A DNA stretch of 64,000 bases from JACDBZ01 sp038233215 (GTDB lineage: Bacteria > Chloroflexota > Limnocylindria > QHBO01), in the NCBI GenBank assembly GCA_038233215.1, contig JBBSML010000002.1, positions 62,001 through 126,000 of the forward strand. The letters are read 5' to 3'. This document shows, piece by piece, positions 24,956 to 32,830 of the stretch. Position numbers and translations under genes: made by a program. The notes beneath the pieces were generated by a model. It worked only from the letters and a program-made list of their open reading frames with translations, was not told the origin of the DNA and ran no database searches. How positions within the stretch are numbered: the stretch's first letter is position 1; each line of letters opens with the position of its first letter.

Positions 24956-27706
24956 ATGAGCGAGGCGGAACGAAGGGGACTCAGCCACGTCATCCTGCCG
25001 CGACGCCTCCCCGGCTTCGCTCTCCTCGACCGGTATCGTCCCGCCCCCGCCGACAATGAGCTCGATGCCGTGCTCGCTGCGCTCGCCGGTCCGGGTGACA
25101 CCGTCCTCGATCCGTGGGCCGGGACGGGATGGACGGCCCGCCGCACCGTGGCGGCCGGGATGCGTGCCGTGGCCGCAGATCCCGGTCCGCTTGCCCAACT
25201 GGCCGCGATTGGCCTGTTGGCGGCCCCACAGCCCGCCGTGCTGGATGCGGCGTTTGCACAGCTCGCCGCATCGCGACGAGTCGACATCCCGCTGCGGCAG
25301 CACATCGAGGAGCTGTATGCCACTCGCTGCCCGGCATGCCGCAGCCCCGTGGTGGCCGATCAGTTCATCTGGCCCCGAGACGGAGATGCGCCGGGACGCA
25401 AGTTGTATCGCTGCGCGACCTGCGACGCGGATCGCTCCGGACCGGAAGAGCGATCCGCCGCGGTCGACGAAGGCGATCTCGCCAAGCTCGGGATCGAGGG
25501 CGCAGCTCCTCCACCCCCGACCGACGCCGCGCCGCAAACGTCGGTCGAGGAGCTCGACGGAGCGCAGGTGGACGAGCTCGATCTGACGATCGGTGAGGCC
25601 GGAGGCCCGCCGCCGGCGCCGCACCTGGTCGATCCACCGACCTCGATCGGAGAGCGGCCGCGATACGCGTCGACGGTCCGTCCTGATCCGCTTCCGATCG
25701 CCGCCACGGGCGGAGCCCGACGGAGTCCGGCCCACCAGGAGCTGCGAGCCCGCTTCCCGGTCCTCGACGGCAGAGACGATCTGGTGGAAGAGCTGCTGGA
25801 TCTGTACACGCCACGCAATCTCTACGCCCTGCATGCCATTCTGTCCAAGATCGAGAGCGAGCTGCGCAGCGCGCCGGTCGTCGCGGTCATGAAGCTCGCG
25901 CTCGCGGCGTGCCTGTTGCCGGCCAGCCGCCTGAATGGCTACCCGGGGCGCGTCGCCTCTCTGCGCATCAGTGGCGGCCACGTGCGGCAGCCGGCGAGTC
26001 GTCATGGGCGAGAAGTGAACGTCTGGCGCGCATTCGAAGACGCCTATGGGGAGGTCCGGTCCGCGATCGCTGCCTTGGGAGACCGGCATGCGACCACGTT
26101 CGCGGCCGACTTCACCGAACTGGGCGGCGTCACCGCCGCGAACGTGCTCTGGCTGCGCGCTCGTGCATCGGTGGTCGGTCAATACCTGCCGGCCGATGGC
26201 GTCGACCTCATCCTGTCGGCACCGGCTCCGAGCCCGCCGCTTGATGAGCTTGCACTCGAGTACCTGGTCACCTCGATGGTTCTCGGTCGCGAGGCAGCTG
26301 AGACCCTTCGATTGGAACCGATCTTCGGGTCGGGAGGTCACCCCGACGGCGCGGAGCCCACGGCACTGCGCCACGGCATGATCTCGGCGGCCGGCGCGTT
26401 GAAGCCCGGTGGCTGGTGCGTCCTCCTGCTCGAGGATCCCGACCCGGAACGCCTACTGTCGGTCGTCCTGGCCGGCGCGGCCGCGGAGCTTGACCTGCGC
26501 GGCGTAATTCACCGGGAGTCACGGCGCTCCGGGGATGCGATCACGCTTCAATTTCGACGCCGATCTGAGGAAGATCGGCTGCGACAGGCGGTCAACCCGG
26601 GGCCGTTGCGTCTCGGGGCCGACGGGGGCCATCTGACGTACCCGGAGCTTGCCGCCGCCATCGAACGTGCGGTCACGGCGCTGCTGCGGGATCGCGGCGA
26701 GCCGGCGGCACTCATGAGGGTCGTGGCGGCGGTCGTGTCCGAATTGGGCTCGTCCGGGATCCTGCCTCGGATGGTCGCGGGGCGCACCGGGAGCGGCTCC
26801 GAGGCGCCGGATCGGCTGGAGTTCGGAGCGCCCCACATGGTCGCCACGCTGATTCGCGAGGAGCTGTGGCGCGATGATCACCCGACCCTGGTCCGGATCG
26901 GCGATGCGGCGGATCAGCACTGGTGGCTGCGCCATCCGGACCTTGCCGAGCGGCCCCTTGCGGACCGGGTCGAATGGGCGGCGTGGTCCATCCTGTCGAC
27001 GGCGGGGAGGATCGACGGAGGGGGCTTCTTCGATCGGATCTACCGACTCTTCCCCGGCCTCCAGGCGCCGGACGAGGAGCTGGTGCGTGCCTGCCTGGGC
27101 TCGTACGCCTCCCCGGGCGAGCGGGGCTCGCTGGCGACAGAGGACGTCCTTGGCCATCGGACCGAGGATCATGCGCGCATTCTCGCCACGCTTGTCGACT
27201 ACGGCCATCGACTGGGCCTGCGGACCTGGATCGCGGCTCGGGAGCAGGACCGGGTGGTCGAGGGCCGTCCGCTCATGAGCAGACTGACCGACGAGGAGCG
27301 ACGTGTCTACCTGCCTCTCGTCCTGCGCGCGCCAGCCGACGTGCTGGGCCAGGTCGACGCCCTGTGGTACGTGCGCGGTCGACTCACGTTCCTGTTCGAA
27401 GTCGAATGGACGGCGATGGTCGGCGACGCGGTGCTGCGTCGCGGGTTGGAGATTCCGCCGGGGAAGGATCAGGCTCGCTTCCTCGTCATCCCGGCGGAGC
27501 GCGGCGAGCTGTTGCGCCTGAAGATCGAGCGGTCGCCCTGGCTGCGCGAGGAACTCGAGCGCCAGAATTGGCACATTCTGAAATGGCAACATCTCGAGAC
27601 GCTGGTCGACCGGCAGGGTGCCCGCTTGGAGTGGCTGGAACCGGTGCTCGGACTCGATCCGCTCATCGAGCGGGGAGGCGAGCAACTCACCATGTTCGGC
27701 GAATGA
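24956..27706 (+). CDS. Large DNA-methyltransferase-like protein with degenerate catalytic motif, zinc ribbon and possible nuclease-like C-terminus
   Basis: The 916-residue protein has an AdoMet motif I at residues 51-58 (LDPWAGTG) with a downstream acidic AADP. A zinc ribbon follows, with Cys125/Cys128 and Cys153/Cys156 in the arrangement seen in large DNA N6/N4 methylases. A Pro/Asp/Glu-rich linker covers about 165-260. At the position of the catalytic DPPY motif, residues 416-425 read VDLILSAPAP, so the Asp-Pro-Pro-Tyr is lost. Residues 802-870 (LTFLFEVEWT then RFLVIPAERG) resemble the beta strands of a PD-(D/E)xK-type fold. I infer a DNA-binding or DNA-processing role, not active methylation. 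The TPR gene is one base upstream. Confidence 0.75.
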   Translation: MSEAERRGLSHVILPRRLPGFALLDRYRPAPADNELDAVLAALAGPGDTVLDPWAGTGWTARRTVAAGMRAVAADPGPLAQLAAIGLLAAPQPAVLDAAFAQLAASRRVDIPLRQHIEELYATRCPACRSPVVADQFIWPRDGDAPGRKLYRCATCDADRSGPEERSAAVDEGDLAKLGIEGAAPPPPTDAAPQTSVEELDGAQVDELDLTIGEAGGPPPAPHLVDPPTSIGERPRYASTVRPDPLPIAATGGARRSPAHQELRARFPVLDGRDDLVEELLDLYTPRNLYALHAILSKIESELRSAPVVAVMKLALAACLLPASRLNGYPGRVASLRISGGHVRQPASRHGREVNVWRAFEDAYGEVRSAIAALGDRHATTFAADFTELGGVTAANVLWLRARASVVGQYLPADGVDLILSAPAPSPPLDELALEYLVTSMVLGREAAETLRLEPIFGSGGHPDGAEPTALRHGMISAAGALKPGGWCVLLLEDPDPERLLSVVLAGAAAELDLRGVIHRESRRSGDAITLQFRRRSEEDRLRQAVNPGPLRLGADGGHLTYPELAAAIERAVTALLRDRGEPAALMRVVAAVVSELGSSGILPRMVAGRTGSGSEAPDRLEFGAPHMVATLIREELWRDDHPTLVRIGDAADQHWWLRHPDLAERPLADRVEWAAWSILSTAGRIDGGGFFDRIYRLFPGLQAPDEELVRACLGSYASPGERGSLATEDVLGHRTEDHARILATLVDYGHRLGLRTWIAAREQDRVVEGRPLMSRLTDEERRVYLPLVLRAPADVLGQVDALWYVRGRLTFLFEVEWTAMVGDAVLRRGLEIPPGKDQARFLVIPAERGELLRLKIERSPWLREELERQNWHILKWQHLETLVDRQGARLEWLEPVLGLDPLIERGGEQLTMFGE

Positions 27707-27739
27707 ACGCCTGCTTGCTCGACAAGTGAGCGACGCGTA

Positions 27740-27783
27740 CACTCCCACGCGGGAGTGCCGTGGTTCCCCCCTGCGGCACTCCC
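27740..27783. terminator. Hairpin region between convergent genes, with three arms
   Basis: GGGAGTGCCG at 27751-27760 and CGGCACTCCC at 27774-27783 form a perfect 10-bp stem with a 13-nt loop. CACTCCC at 27740-27746 can instead pair with GGGAGTG at 27751-27757 in a 4-nt-loop hairpin, so the middle arm is shared. It lies between the methylase-like gene (plus) and csoR (minus) and probably ends transcription from both sides. No long T tract is seen. Confidence 0.6.
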
Positions 27784-27802
27784 GGATACGAGCGGATCAG
27801 GC

Positions 27803-28144
27803 TCAGCTGCCCGAGCCCGAGCCCGCCTTGCGAGGTCCCCGGCGCCCCATGGTGCGTCGCACCACCGCCATGACCTCGTCGATGTATGGCTGGCCGCGCC
27901 CCGTCTCCAGAGCGTGTGCCAGGCAGCCGTCAATGTGGTCTTCGAGCACCAGCAACGCCACCCCATCGGCCGCGGCGGTGAGCGCCTCTACCTGTTGGAG
28001 GATATCCAGACAGTAGGTCTCTTCCTCCACGAGTCGCTGGATGCCGCGGGCCTGTCCTTCGATTCGACGCAGGCGCCGCAGAAGGTCCTGCGTGTCCTTG
28101 GTGTAACTGTGGCGGAAATCGGCGCCACGATGCTCCGTCGTCAT
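27803..28144 (-). CDS. csoR: CsoR-family metal-sensing transcriptional repressor
   Basis: This is an all-helical DUF156 repressor of 113 residues. The metal site Cys45-His70-Cys74 has the spacing (25 and 4) of copper-sensing CsoR, in ETYCLDIL and EDHIDGC. The C-terminal tail is basic and Gly/Ser-rich. The ATG at 28144 lies inside a palindrome, so the protein probably binds over its own start codon. Cu(I) is the likely effector from the residues. No copper pump gene is adjacent; the divergent neighbour is a PIG-L deacetylase. Confidence 0.9.
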   Translation of the reverse strand: MTTEHRGADFRHSYTKDTQDLLRRLRRIEGQARGIQRLVEEETYCLDILQQVEALTAAADGVALLVLEDHIDGCLAHALETGRGQPYIDEVMAVVRRTMGRRGPRKAGSGSGS

Positions 28145-28160
28145 ACTGTGGGGCAGTATG
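28142..28160. promoter_or_regulatory. Probable CsoR/RcnR-type operator
   Basis: CATACTG-TGGGG-CAGTATG is a perfect 7-bp inverted repeat with a G-rich 5-bp centre, close to the TACT-G6-N-AGTA pattern known for the CsoR/RcnR family. It overlaps the csoR start codon and lies 60 bases before the divergent PIG-L gene. Confidence 0.8.
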
Positions 28161-28206
28161 GGCGGCCGGCCCGGACGGGTCAATCGAGCGATCGGCTCAA
28201 TCGCGG

Positions 28207-28212
28207 TAGGAT
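28207..28212 (+). promoter_or_regulatory. -10-like hexamer for the PIG-L gene
   Basis: TAGGAT ends seven bases before the ATG at 28220, the spacing of other leaderless-type starts in this window. Confidence 0.4.
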
Positions 28213-28219
28213 GCATCGC

Positions 28220-28948
28220 ATGAGCCTTCTTGAACGCCACGAGCTGATTGCGCATCTTGAGCGAGCGCTGGTGGTGATCAGCCATCCCGATGACGGGGAG
28301 TTCGGGGCGGCGGCCACGATCGCTCACCTGACCGGGTCGGGGGTCAGGGTCGACTATGTCGTCACGACCGACGGCAGCAAGGGCACCGAGGATCCATCCG
28401 TGACCCCGGAGCAGCTGTCGACGACGCGGGTGGCCGAACAGCGCGCCGCCGCCGACATCCTGGGGGTCAGCGACATCGTTCATCTTGGCTACCCGGATGG
28501 CTATCTGACCCCGTCGCTGGACCTGCGACGCGACATTGTCCGCCAGATTCGACGCGTTCGACCGGACCTCGTGATCACGCAGAACCCGCAGCGACGTCTC
28601 GACCATAACCCGTTCATCGGCCACCCCGATCATCTCGCCACCGGCGAAGCGACGCTGGCGGCGGTCTACCCAGCGGCGCGCGATCACCTCAACTTCCCCG
28701 AGCTATGGCGAGACGAGAAGCTGGAGCCGTGGAAGGTGCGGCAGGTCCTCCTTACCGGGGTCGAGGAGCCGAACCTGTGGCTCGACATCTCTGGCACCTT
28801 CGACATCGGCATCCGCGCCATCCTGGCCCACGAGAGCCAGGTCGATCCGGAGACGGTGGGAGACCGCATGCGCGAGCGGGCGCGGCTGGTGGGCGAGCCG
28901 CAGGGGATCGGCCTGGCGCAGGCGTTCGCCTCCATCATCCTGGAATGA
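28220..28948 (+). CDS. PIG-L (LmbE) family deacetylase
   Basis: This zinc-dependent N-acetylglucosaminyl deacetylase-fold enzyme has 242 residues. The metal and catalytic motif SHPDDGEFG is at residues 21-29 (His22, Asp24, Asp25) and the second histidine motif is GHPDH. Relatives deacetylate GlcNAc-Ins (MshB), GlcNAc-malate (BshB) or GlcNAc-PI; the substrate here is unknown. An in-frame ATG three codons upstream (28211) is possible. The TGA overlaps the next ATG. Confidence 0.9.
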   Translation: MSLLERHELIAHLERALVVISHPDDGEFGAAATIAHLTGSGVRVDYVVTTDGSKGTEDPSVTPEQLSTTRVAEQRAAADILGVSDIVHLGYPDGYLTPSLDLRRDIVRQIRRVRPDLVITQNPQRRLDHNPFIGHPDHLATGEATLAAVYPAARDHLNFPELWRDEKLEPWKVRQVLLTGVEEPNLWLDISGTFDIGIRAILAHESQVDPETVGDRMRERARLVGEPQGIGLAQAFASIILE

Positions 28949-30873
28949 CACGGCGGCGCGGCGGCGGAGGCGGTGGTGGTGGCTGGGCCGGTGGCTTCGG
29001 GGGATCAGACCCGGACCTGACCCGGCGACCGGGCACGGGGGCCAAGACGCTTCGCCTGATTGCCGGCTTTTTCCGTCCATACCGGGCCCGCCTGGGCCTG
29101 ATTGCCCTGCTCATCCTCGTCACGGTCAGCGTCGGCGTCGTCAACCCGATCCTGCTCAAGCTGATCATCGACAACCTGCTGCCCGGGGGTGCGCAGGACC
29201 TCGGGCTGCTGTATGTCCAGGCCGGCCTGATGATCGTGCTGCCTATCATCACGAGCGCCCTCGGCGTGTGGCAGGCGTATCTGTCGAACGTGGTCGGCCA
29301 GCGCGTCATGAACGACCTGCGCCTGGCGCTCTACACGCACCTCCAGTGGATGCCGCTCCGCTTCTTCACCGAGACGCGCACGGGCGAGATCCAGAGCCGC
29401 ATCAGCAACGATGTCGGCGGCGTGCAGTCGGTGGTGACCGATACGGCCTCGTCGCTGCTCGCCAACTTCGCCACGGTGGCGACCACCATCGTCGCGATGT
29501 GGATCCTCGACTGGCGGCTGACCGTGCTAAGCCTGGGTCTCCTGCCGTTCTTTGCGTACATCACCTATCGCGTCGGGAAGGTGCGGCGCGTGGTCAGCAC
29601 GCTCACGCAGCGCTCGATGGCCGAGATGAGCGCCATTACCGAGGAATCGCTCAGCGTGTCCGGCATCCTGCTGTCGAAGACGTTCGGGCAGCAGGACGCG
29701 AGCATCGAGCGCTTCCGGGCCGAGTCCCAGCGCCTCGGCGATCTCCAGGTGCGCGGCCAGATGATCGGCCGCTGGTTCTTTGCCCTTATCGGCACCTTCT
29801 TCAGCATCATGCCGGCCTTCGTGTACCTGCTGGCGGGGTCGCTCATCATCGGCGGCGACACGAACGTCTCGATCGGGACGATCGTGGCCTTCACCACGCT
29901 CCAGTCGCGTCTCTTCTTCCCGCTCGGTCAGCTCCTGAATGTCCAGGTCGAGATCCAGGGTGCACTCGCGCTGTTCGACCGCATCTTCGAGTACCTCGAG
30001 ATGGACCATGAGATCACCGATGCGCCAGAGGCGGCCGAGCTCGATCCGGCCACGATGCGAGGCCAGGTGCGCTTCGACGACGTCTCATTCCGCTACCCCG
30101 TCGCGGAGGCGCAGCTCGAGCTGGCTTCCGAGACAGCCGAGGCCGAGGCCGAGGGTCGGGCAGTGCCGACCGCCGTGCAGCCATTTTCGTTGAACGAGAT
30201 CAGCTTCAGCGCGGAGCCCGGTCAGCTCGTCGCGCTGGTGGGTCCTTCAGGGGGCGGCAAGACGACGTCAACCTATCTCATCCCGCGGCTCTACGATGTC
30301 GATCGCGGTGCGGTGCTGATCGATGGCGTCGACGTGCGCGGCATCAAGCTCGAGTCGCTGGGCCGGGTCATCGGCTTCGTGACGCAGGAGACCTACCTGT
30401 TCCATGACACCGTGCTCGCCAACCTGCGCTACGCCAAGCCCGATGCGACCATGGAGGAGATCGAGGAAGCCGGCCGCGCGGCCGCCATTCACGAGCGCAT
30501 CATGGAACTGCCGGACGGCTACGACACCGTGGTGGGGGAGCGTGGTTACAAGCTCTCCGGCGGAGAGAAACAGCGGGTTGCCATCGCACGTGTCCTGCTC
30601 AAAGATCCTCGCATCCTGATCCTGGACGAGGCCACCAGCGCCCTCGACACCGTCAGTGAGCGGCTCATCCAGGCCGCGTTGCAACGCCTCATGGAAGGGC
30701 GGACCACCATCGCGATCGCGCATCGCCTCTCGACGATCCTGCGCGCCGACCAGATCCTTGTGGTCAGCCGCGGCCGTATCGTCGAGCGCGGCACGCATCC
30801 GGAGCTCCTGCGCCAGGAGGGCCTCTATGCGAAGCTCTCCTCCGAGCAGTTCGGAGTTGCCCCGGCTCGCTGA
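28945..30873 (+). CDS. ABC exporter, fused permease and ATPase
   Basis: This half-transporter of 642 residues has six transmembrane helices (from about residue 45 to 330) and one nucleotide-binding domain with Walker A GPSGGGKTT, signature LSGGEKQR and Walker B ILILDEATSALD. The family exports lipids, drugs or peptides as dimers; this one probably works as a homodimer since no partner is adjacent. It has a Gly-rich N-terminal leader. About 25 Ala/Glu-rich residues are inserted between the FRYP A-loop and the first NBD strands. The start overlaps the PIG-L stop (ATGA). Confidence 0.93.
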   Translation: MTRRRGGGGGGGGWAGGFGGSDPDLTRRPGTGAKTLRLIAGFFRPYRARLGLIALLILVTVSVGVVNPILLKLIIDNLLPGGAQDLGLLYVQAGLMIVLPIITSALGVWQAYLSNVVGQRVMNDLRLALYTHLQWMPLRFFTETRTGEIQSRISNDVGGVQSVVTDTASSLLANFATVATTIVAMWILDWRLTVLSLGLLPFFAYITYRVGKVRRVVSTLTQRSMAEMSAITEESLSVSGILLSKTFGQQDASIERFRAESQRLGDLQVRGQMIGRWFFALIGTFFSIMPAFVYLLAGSLIIGGDTNVSIGTIVAFTTLQSRLFFPLGQLLNVQVEIQGALALFDRIFEYLEMDHEITDAPEAAELDPATMRGQVRFDDVSFRYPVAEAQLELASETAEAEAEGRAVPTAVQPFSLNEISFSAEPGQLVALVGPSGGGKTTSTYLIPRLYDVDRGAVLIDGVDVRGIKLESLGRVIGFVTQETYLFHDTVLANLRYAKPDATMEEIEEAGRAAAIHERIMELPDGYDTVVGERGYKLSGGEKQRVAIARVLLKDPRILILDEATSALDTVSERLIQAALQRLMEGRTTIAIAHRLSTILRADQILVVSRGRIVERGTHPELLRQEGLYAKLSSEQFGVAPAR

Positions 30874-30963
30874 ACATTCCCCGCTCCGCGGGTCAAACAT
30901 GCGATGCAGCCAGACTGACAACGTGGTTGATGTCCCCGCAACCGCACACCGTACAGGTCTTCA

Positions 30964-32094
30964 ATGCTTCCCTTCCAGATCGCTCGCCGCTTCCTGTGGC
31001 GCGCAAAGCTTCAGTCTGTGCTGATCATCCTGGGGATCGGCGTGGGCATCGGGACCCAGGTCTTTGTCGGCTCGTTGATCGCCAGTCTGCAGGCGTCCCT
31101 GATAGACACGACGGTCGGCACCAGTGCCCACGTGACATTGGAACCTGCCGTGGACGGCGAACGGATCGCCTATACCGATGACATCGTCTCGCGCCTGGCC
31201 AACGACGACGCGATCGTTGCGATTGCCCCGCAGCAACGCGTCTCGGTGCTGGCGGTGAGCGACGGCGGAAGCGACCCACTGATCGTGCGAGTCGCCGATG
31301 CCGAGGCGCGCAACGGCATCTACGGCCTTGACGAGCGGATCGTCGAGGGTGCCGCCGATCCGGGAGACGCTGAGATCGTGATCGGCCTCGACTATGCCGA
31401 GGAGGCCGGCCTCGCGCTGGGCTCGGAGATCAGGCTCGTGGACGACAGCGGCGAAGAGGTGCGGGCCGCGGTCTCCGGCATCTTCGATCTCGGCGTGGCC
31501 GCCGTGAATATGGGCACCGCCTTCGCGAGCCCCGAGCTGCTGGACCTTCCCATGGATGCTTTCGACGTGGTCGAGATCCAGGTCGCTGACGTGTTCACCT
31601 CAGACATGGTGGCGGCGCGGCTCGCCGACATGGAAGGCATCACCACGGTGGATTGGCAGGAGCAGAACAGGGAGCTGCTGACAGGGCTGCAATCGCAGAG
31701 CGTCAGCTCGATCATGATTCAGGTCTTCGTGGTCATCGCCGTCGGCCTCGGCATCGCTTCGACGCTCGCGATCGCCGCTGTGCAGAAGACGCGGCAGATC
31801 GGAATCCTCAAAGCCCTTGGCCTGAGCGACCGGCGCAGCGGAGCCGTCTTCCTGTGGCAGGCAGCCCTGCTCGGCGTCATGGGCACGGCGCTTGGGCTTG
31901 CCGTGGGTTGGGGATTGATCGCGGGGTTCGACGCCGCCGCGGCCGGATCCGAGGCGCTGTTCCCGGTCGAGGTGGATCCGGCCTTTGCAGCCACGAGCGC
32001 CGCGATCGGGCTCGGTATCGCGCTGCTCAGCGCGCTGATTCCCTACCGAAGCACCTCTCGCCTGGACCCGATCGAGGTGATCCAGAATGGCTGA
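30964..32094 (+). CDS. ABC transporter permease of the FtsX/LolC/MacB type
   Basis: The 376-residue protein has one N-terminal helix (LIILGIGVGIGTQVFVGSL), a periplasmic-type extracytoplasmic domain of about 200 residues and three C-terminal helices of the FtsX fold. The topology matches permeases that move lipoproteins or other substrates within the envelope. The ATPase gene overlaps its end by eight bases. TACAGG lies six bases before the ATG. Confidence 0.88.
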   Translation: MLPFQIARRFLWRAKLQSVLIILGIGVGIGTQVFVGSLIASLQASLIDTTVGTSAHVTLEPAVDGERIAYTDDIVSRLANDDAIVAIAPQQRVSVLAVSDGGSDPLIVRVADAEARNGIYGLDERIVEGAADPGDAEIVIGLDYAEEAGLALGSEIRLVDDSGEEVRAAVSGIFDLGVAAVNMGTAFASPELLDLPMDAFDVVEIQVADVFTSDMVAARLADMEGITTVDWQEQNRELLTGLQSQSVSSIMIQVFVVIAVGLGIASTLAIAAVQKTRQIGILKALGLSDRRSGAVFLWQAALLGVMGTALGLAVGWGLIAGFDAAAAGSEALFPVEVDPAFAATSAAIGLGIALLSALIPYRSTSRLDPIEVIQNG

Positions 32095-32782
32095 CATGGT
32101 AGTGGCCACGGACTTGGCGCGACGCTACGGCGACGGCGACACGGCCACCCTGGCACTGCGCAGCGCGACATTCGGCATCGGCCTCGGCGAGTATCTCGCC
32201 ATTATCGGCCGCTCGGGATCCGGGAAGTCGACGCTCCTCAATCTGCTCGGCCTGCTCGATCGGCCGACCGATGGGCGCCTGGAGCTGCTGGGCGAGCGGG
32301 TGGATCACCTCGACGACCGGCGTCGCGCTGCCATGCGCAATCGGCATATCGGCTTCATCTTCCAATTCCATCACCTGCTGCCCGAGTTCAGCGTGCGAGA
32401 GAACCTCCTGATGCCTGCGCGCATCGCCGGGCATCGCGCGGATGGATCTATTGACTCCTGGGCCGATGAGCTGCTCGTGCTGCTCGGCCTCGAGCTCCTT
32501 GCCGCCAAGCCGGCCGACAAACTCTCCGGTGGGCAGAAGCAGCGGGTGGCGATCGGTCGAGCCCTAATGAACCGCCCCGAGCTCGTCCTTGCCGATGAGC
32601 CGACCGGCAACCTCGACTCCGAGAGCGCGGCAGCCGTGAACGGACTCTTTCGGCGCGTCCACCAGGAGACCGGCACGGCCTTCGTGATCGTGACCCACGA
32701 CCCGGGCGTGGCGGAGTCCGCCGATCGCATCATCGAGGTGCGCGATGGAACGATCGCTCGTGACACGGCAGCCGCCGCTTGA
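32087..32782 (+). CDS. ABC transporter ATP-binding protein (LolD/MacB type)
   Basis: This 231-residue ATPase has Walker A GRSGSGKST, signature LSGGQKQR, Walker B LVLADEPTGNLD and the H-loop THD. It is the partner of the permease encoded immediately upstream. The substrate is unknown; in monoderm relatives such pairs often act in cell-envelope stress or peptide defence. Confidence 0.93.
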   Translation: MADMVVATDLARRYGDGDTATLALRSATFGIGLGEYLAIIGRSGSGKSTLLNLLGLLDRPTDGRLELLGERVDHLDDRRRAAMRNRHIGFIFQFHHLLPEFSVRENLLMPARIAGHRADGSIDSWADELLVLLGLELLAAKPADKLSGGQKQRVAIGRALMNRPELVLADEPTGNLDSESAAAVNGLFRRVHQETGTAFVIVTHDPGVAESADRIIEVRDGTIARDTAAAA

Positions 32783-32830
32783 CGTCCCTGGCTCCGCAGA
32801 GTCGAGTACACGACGTGCCACACTGACCAT

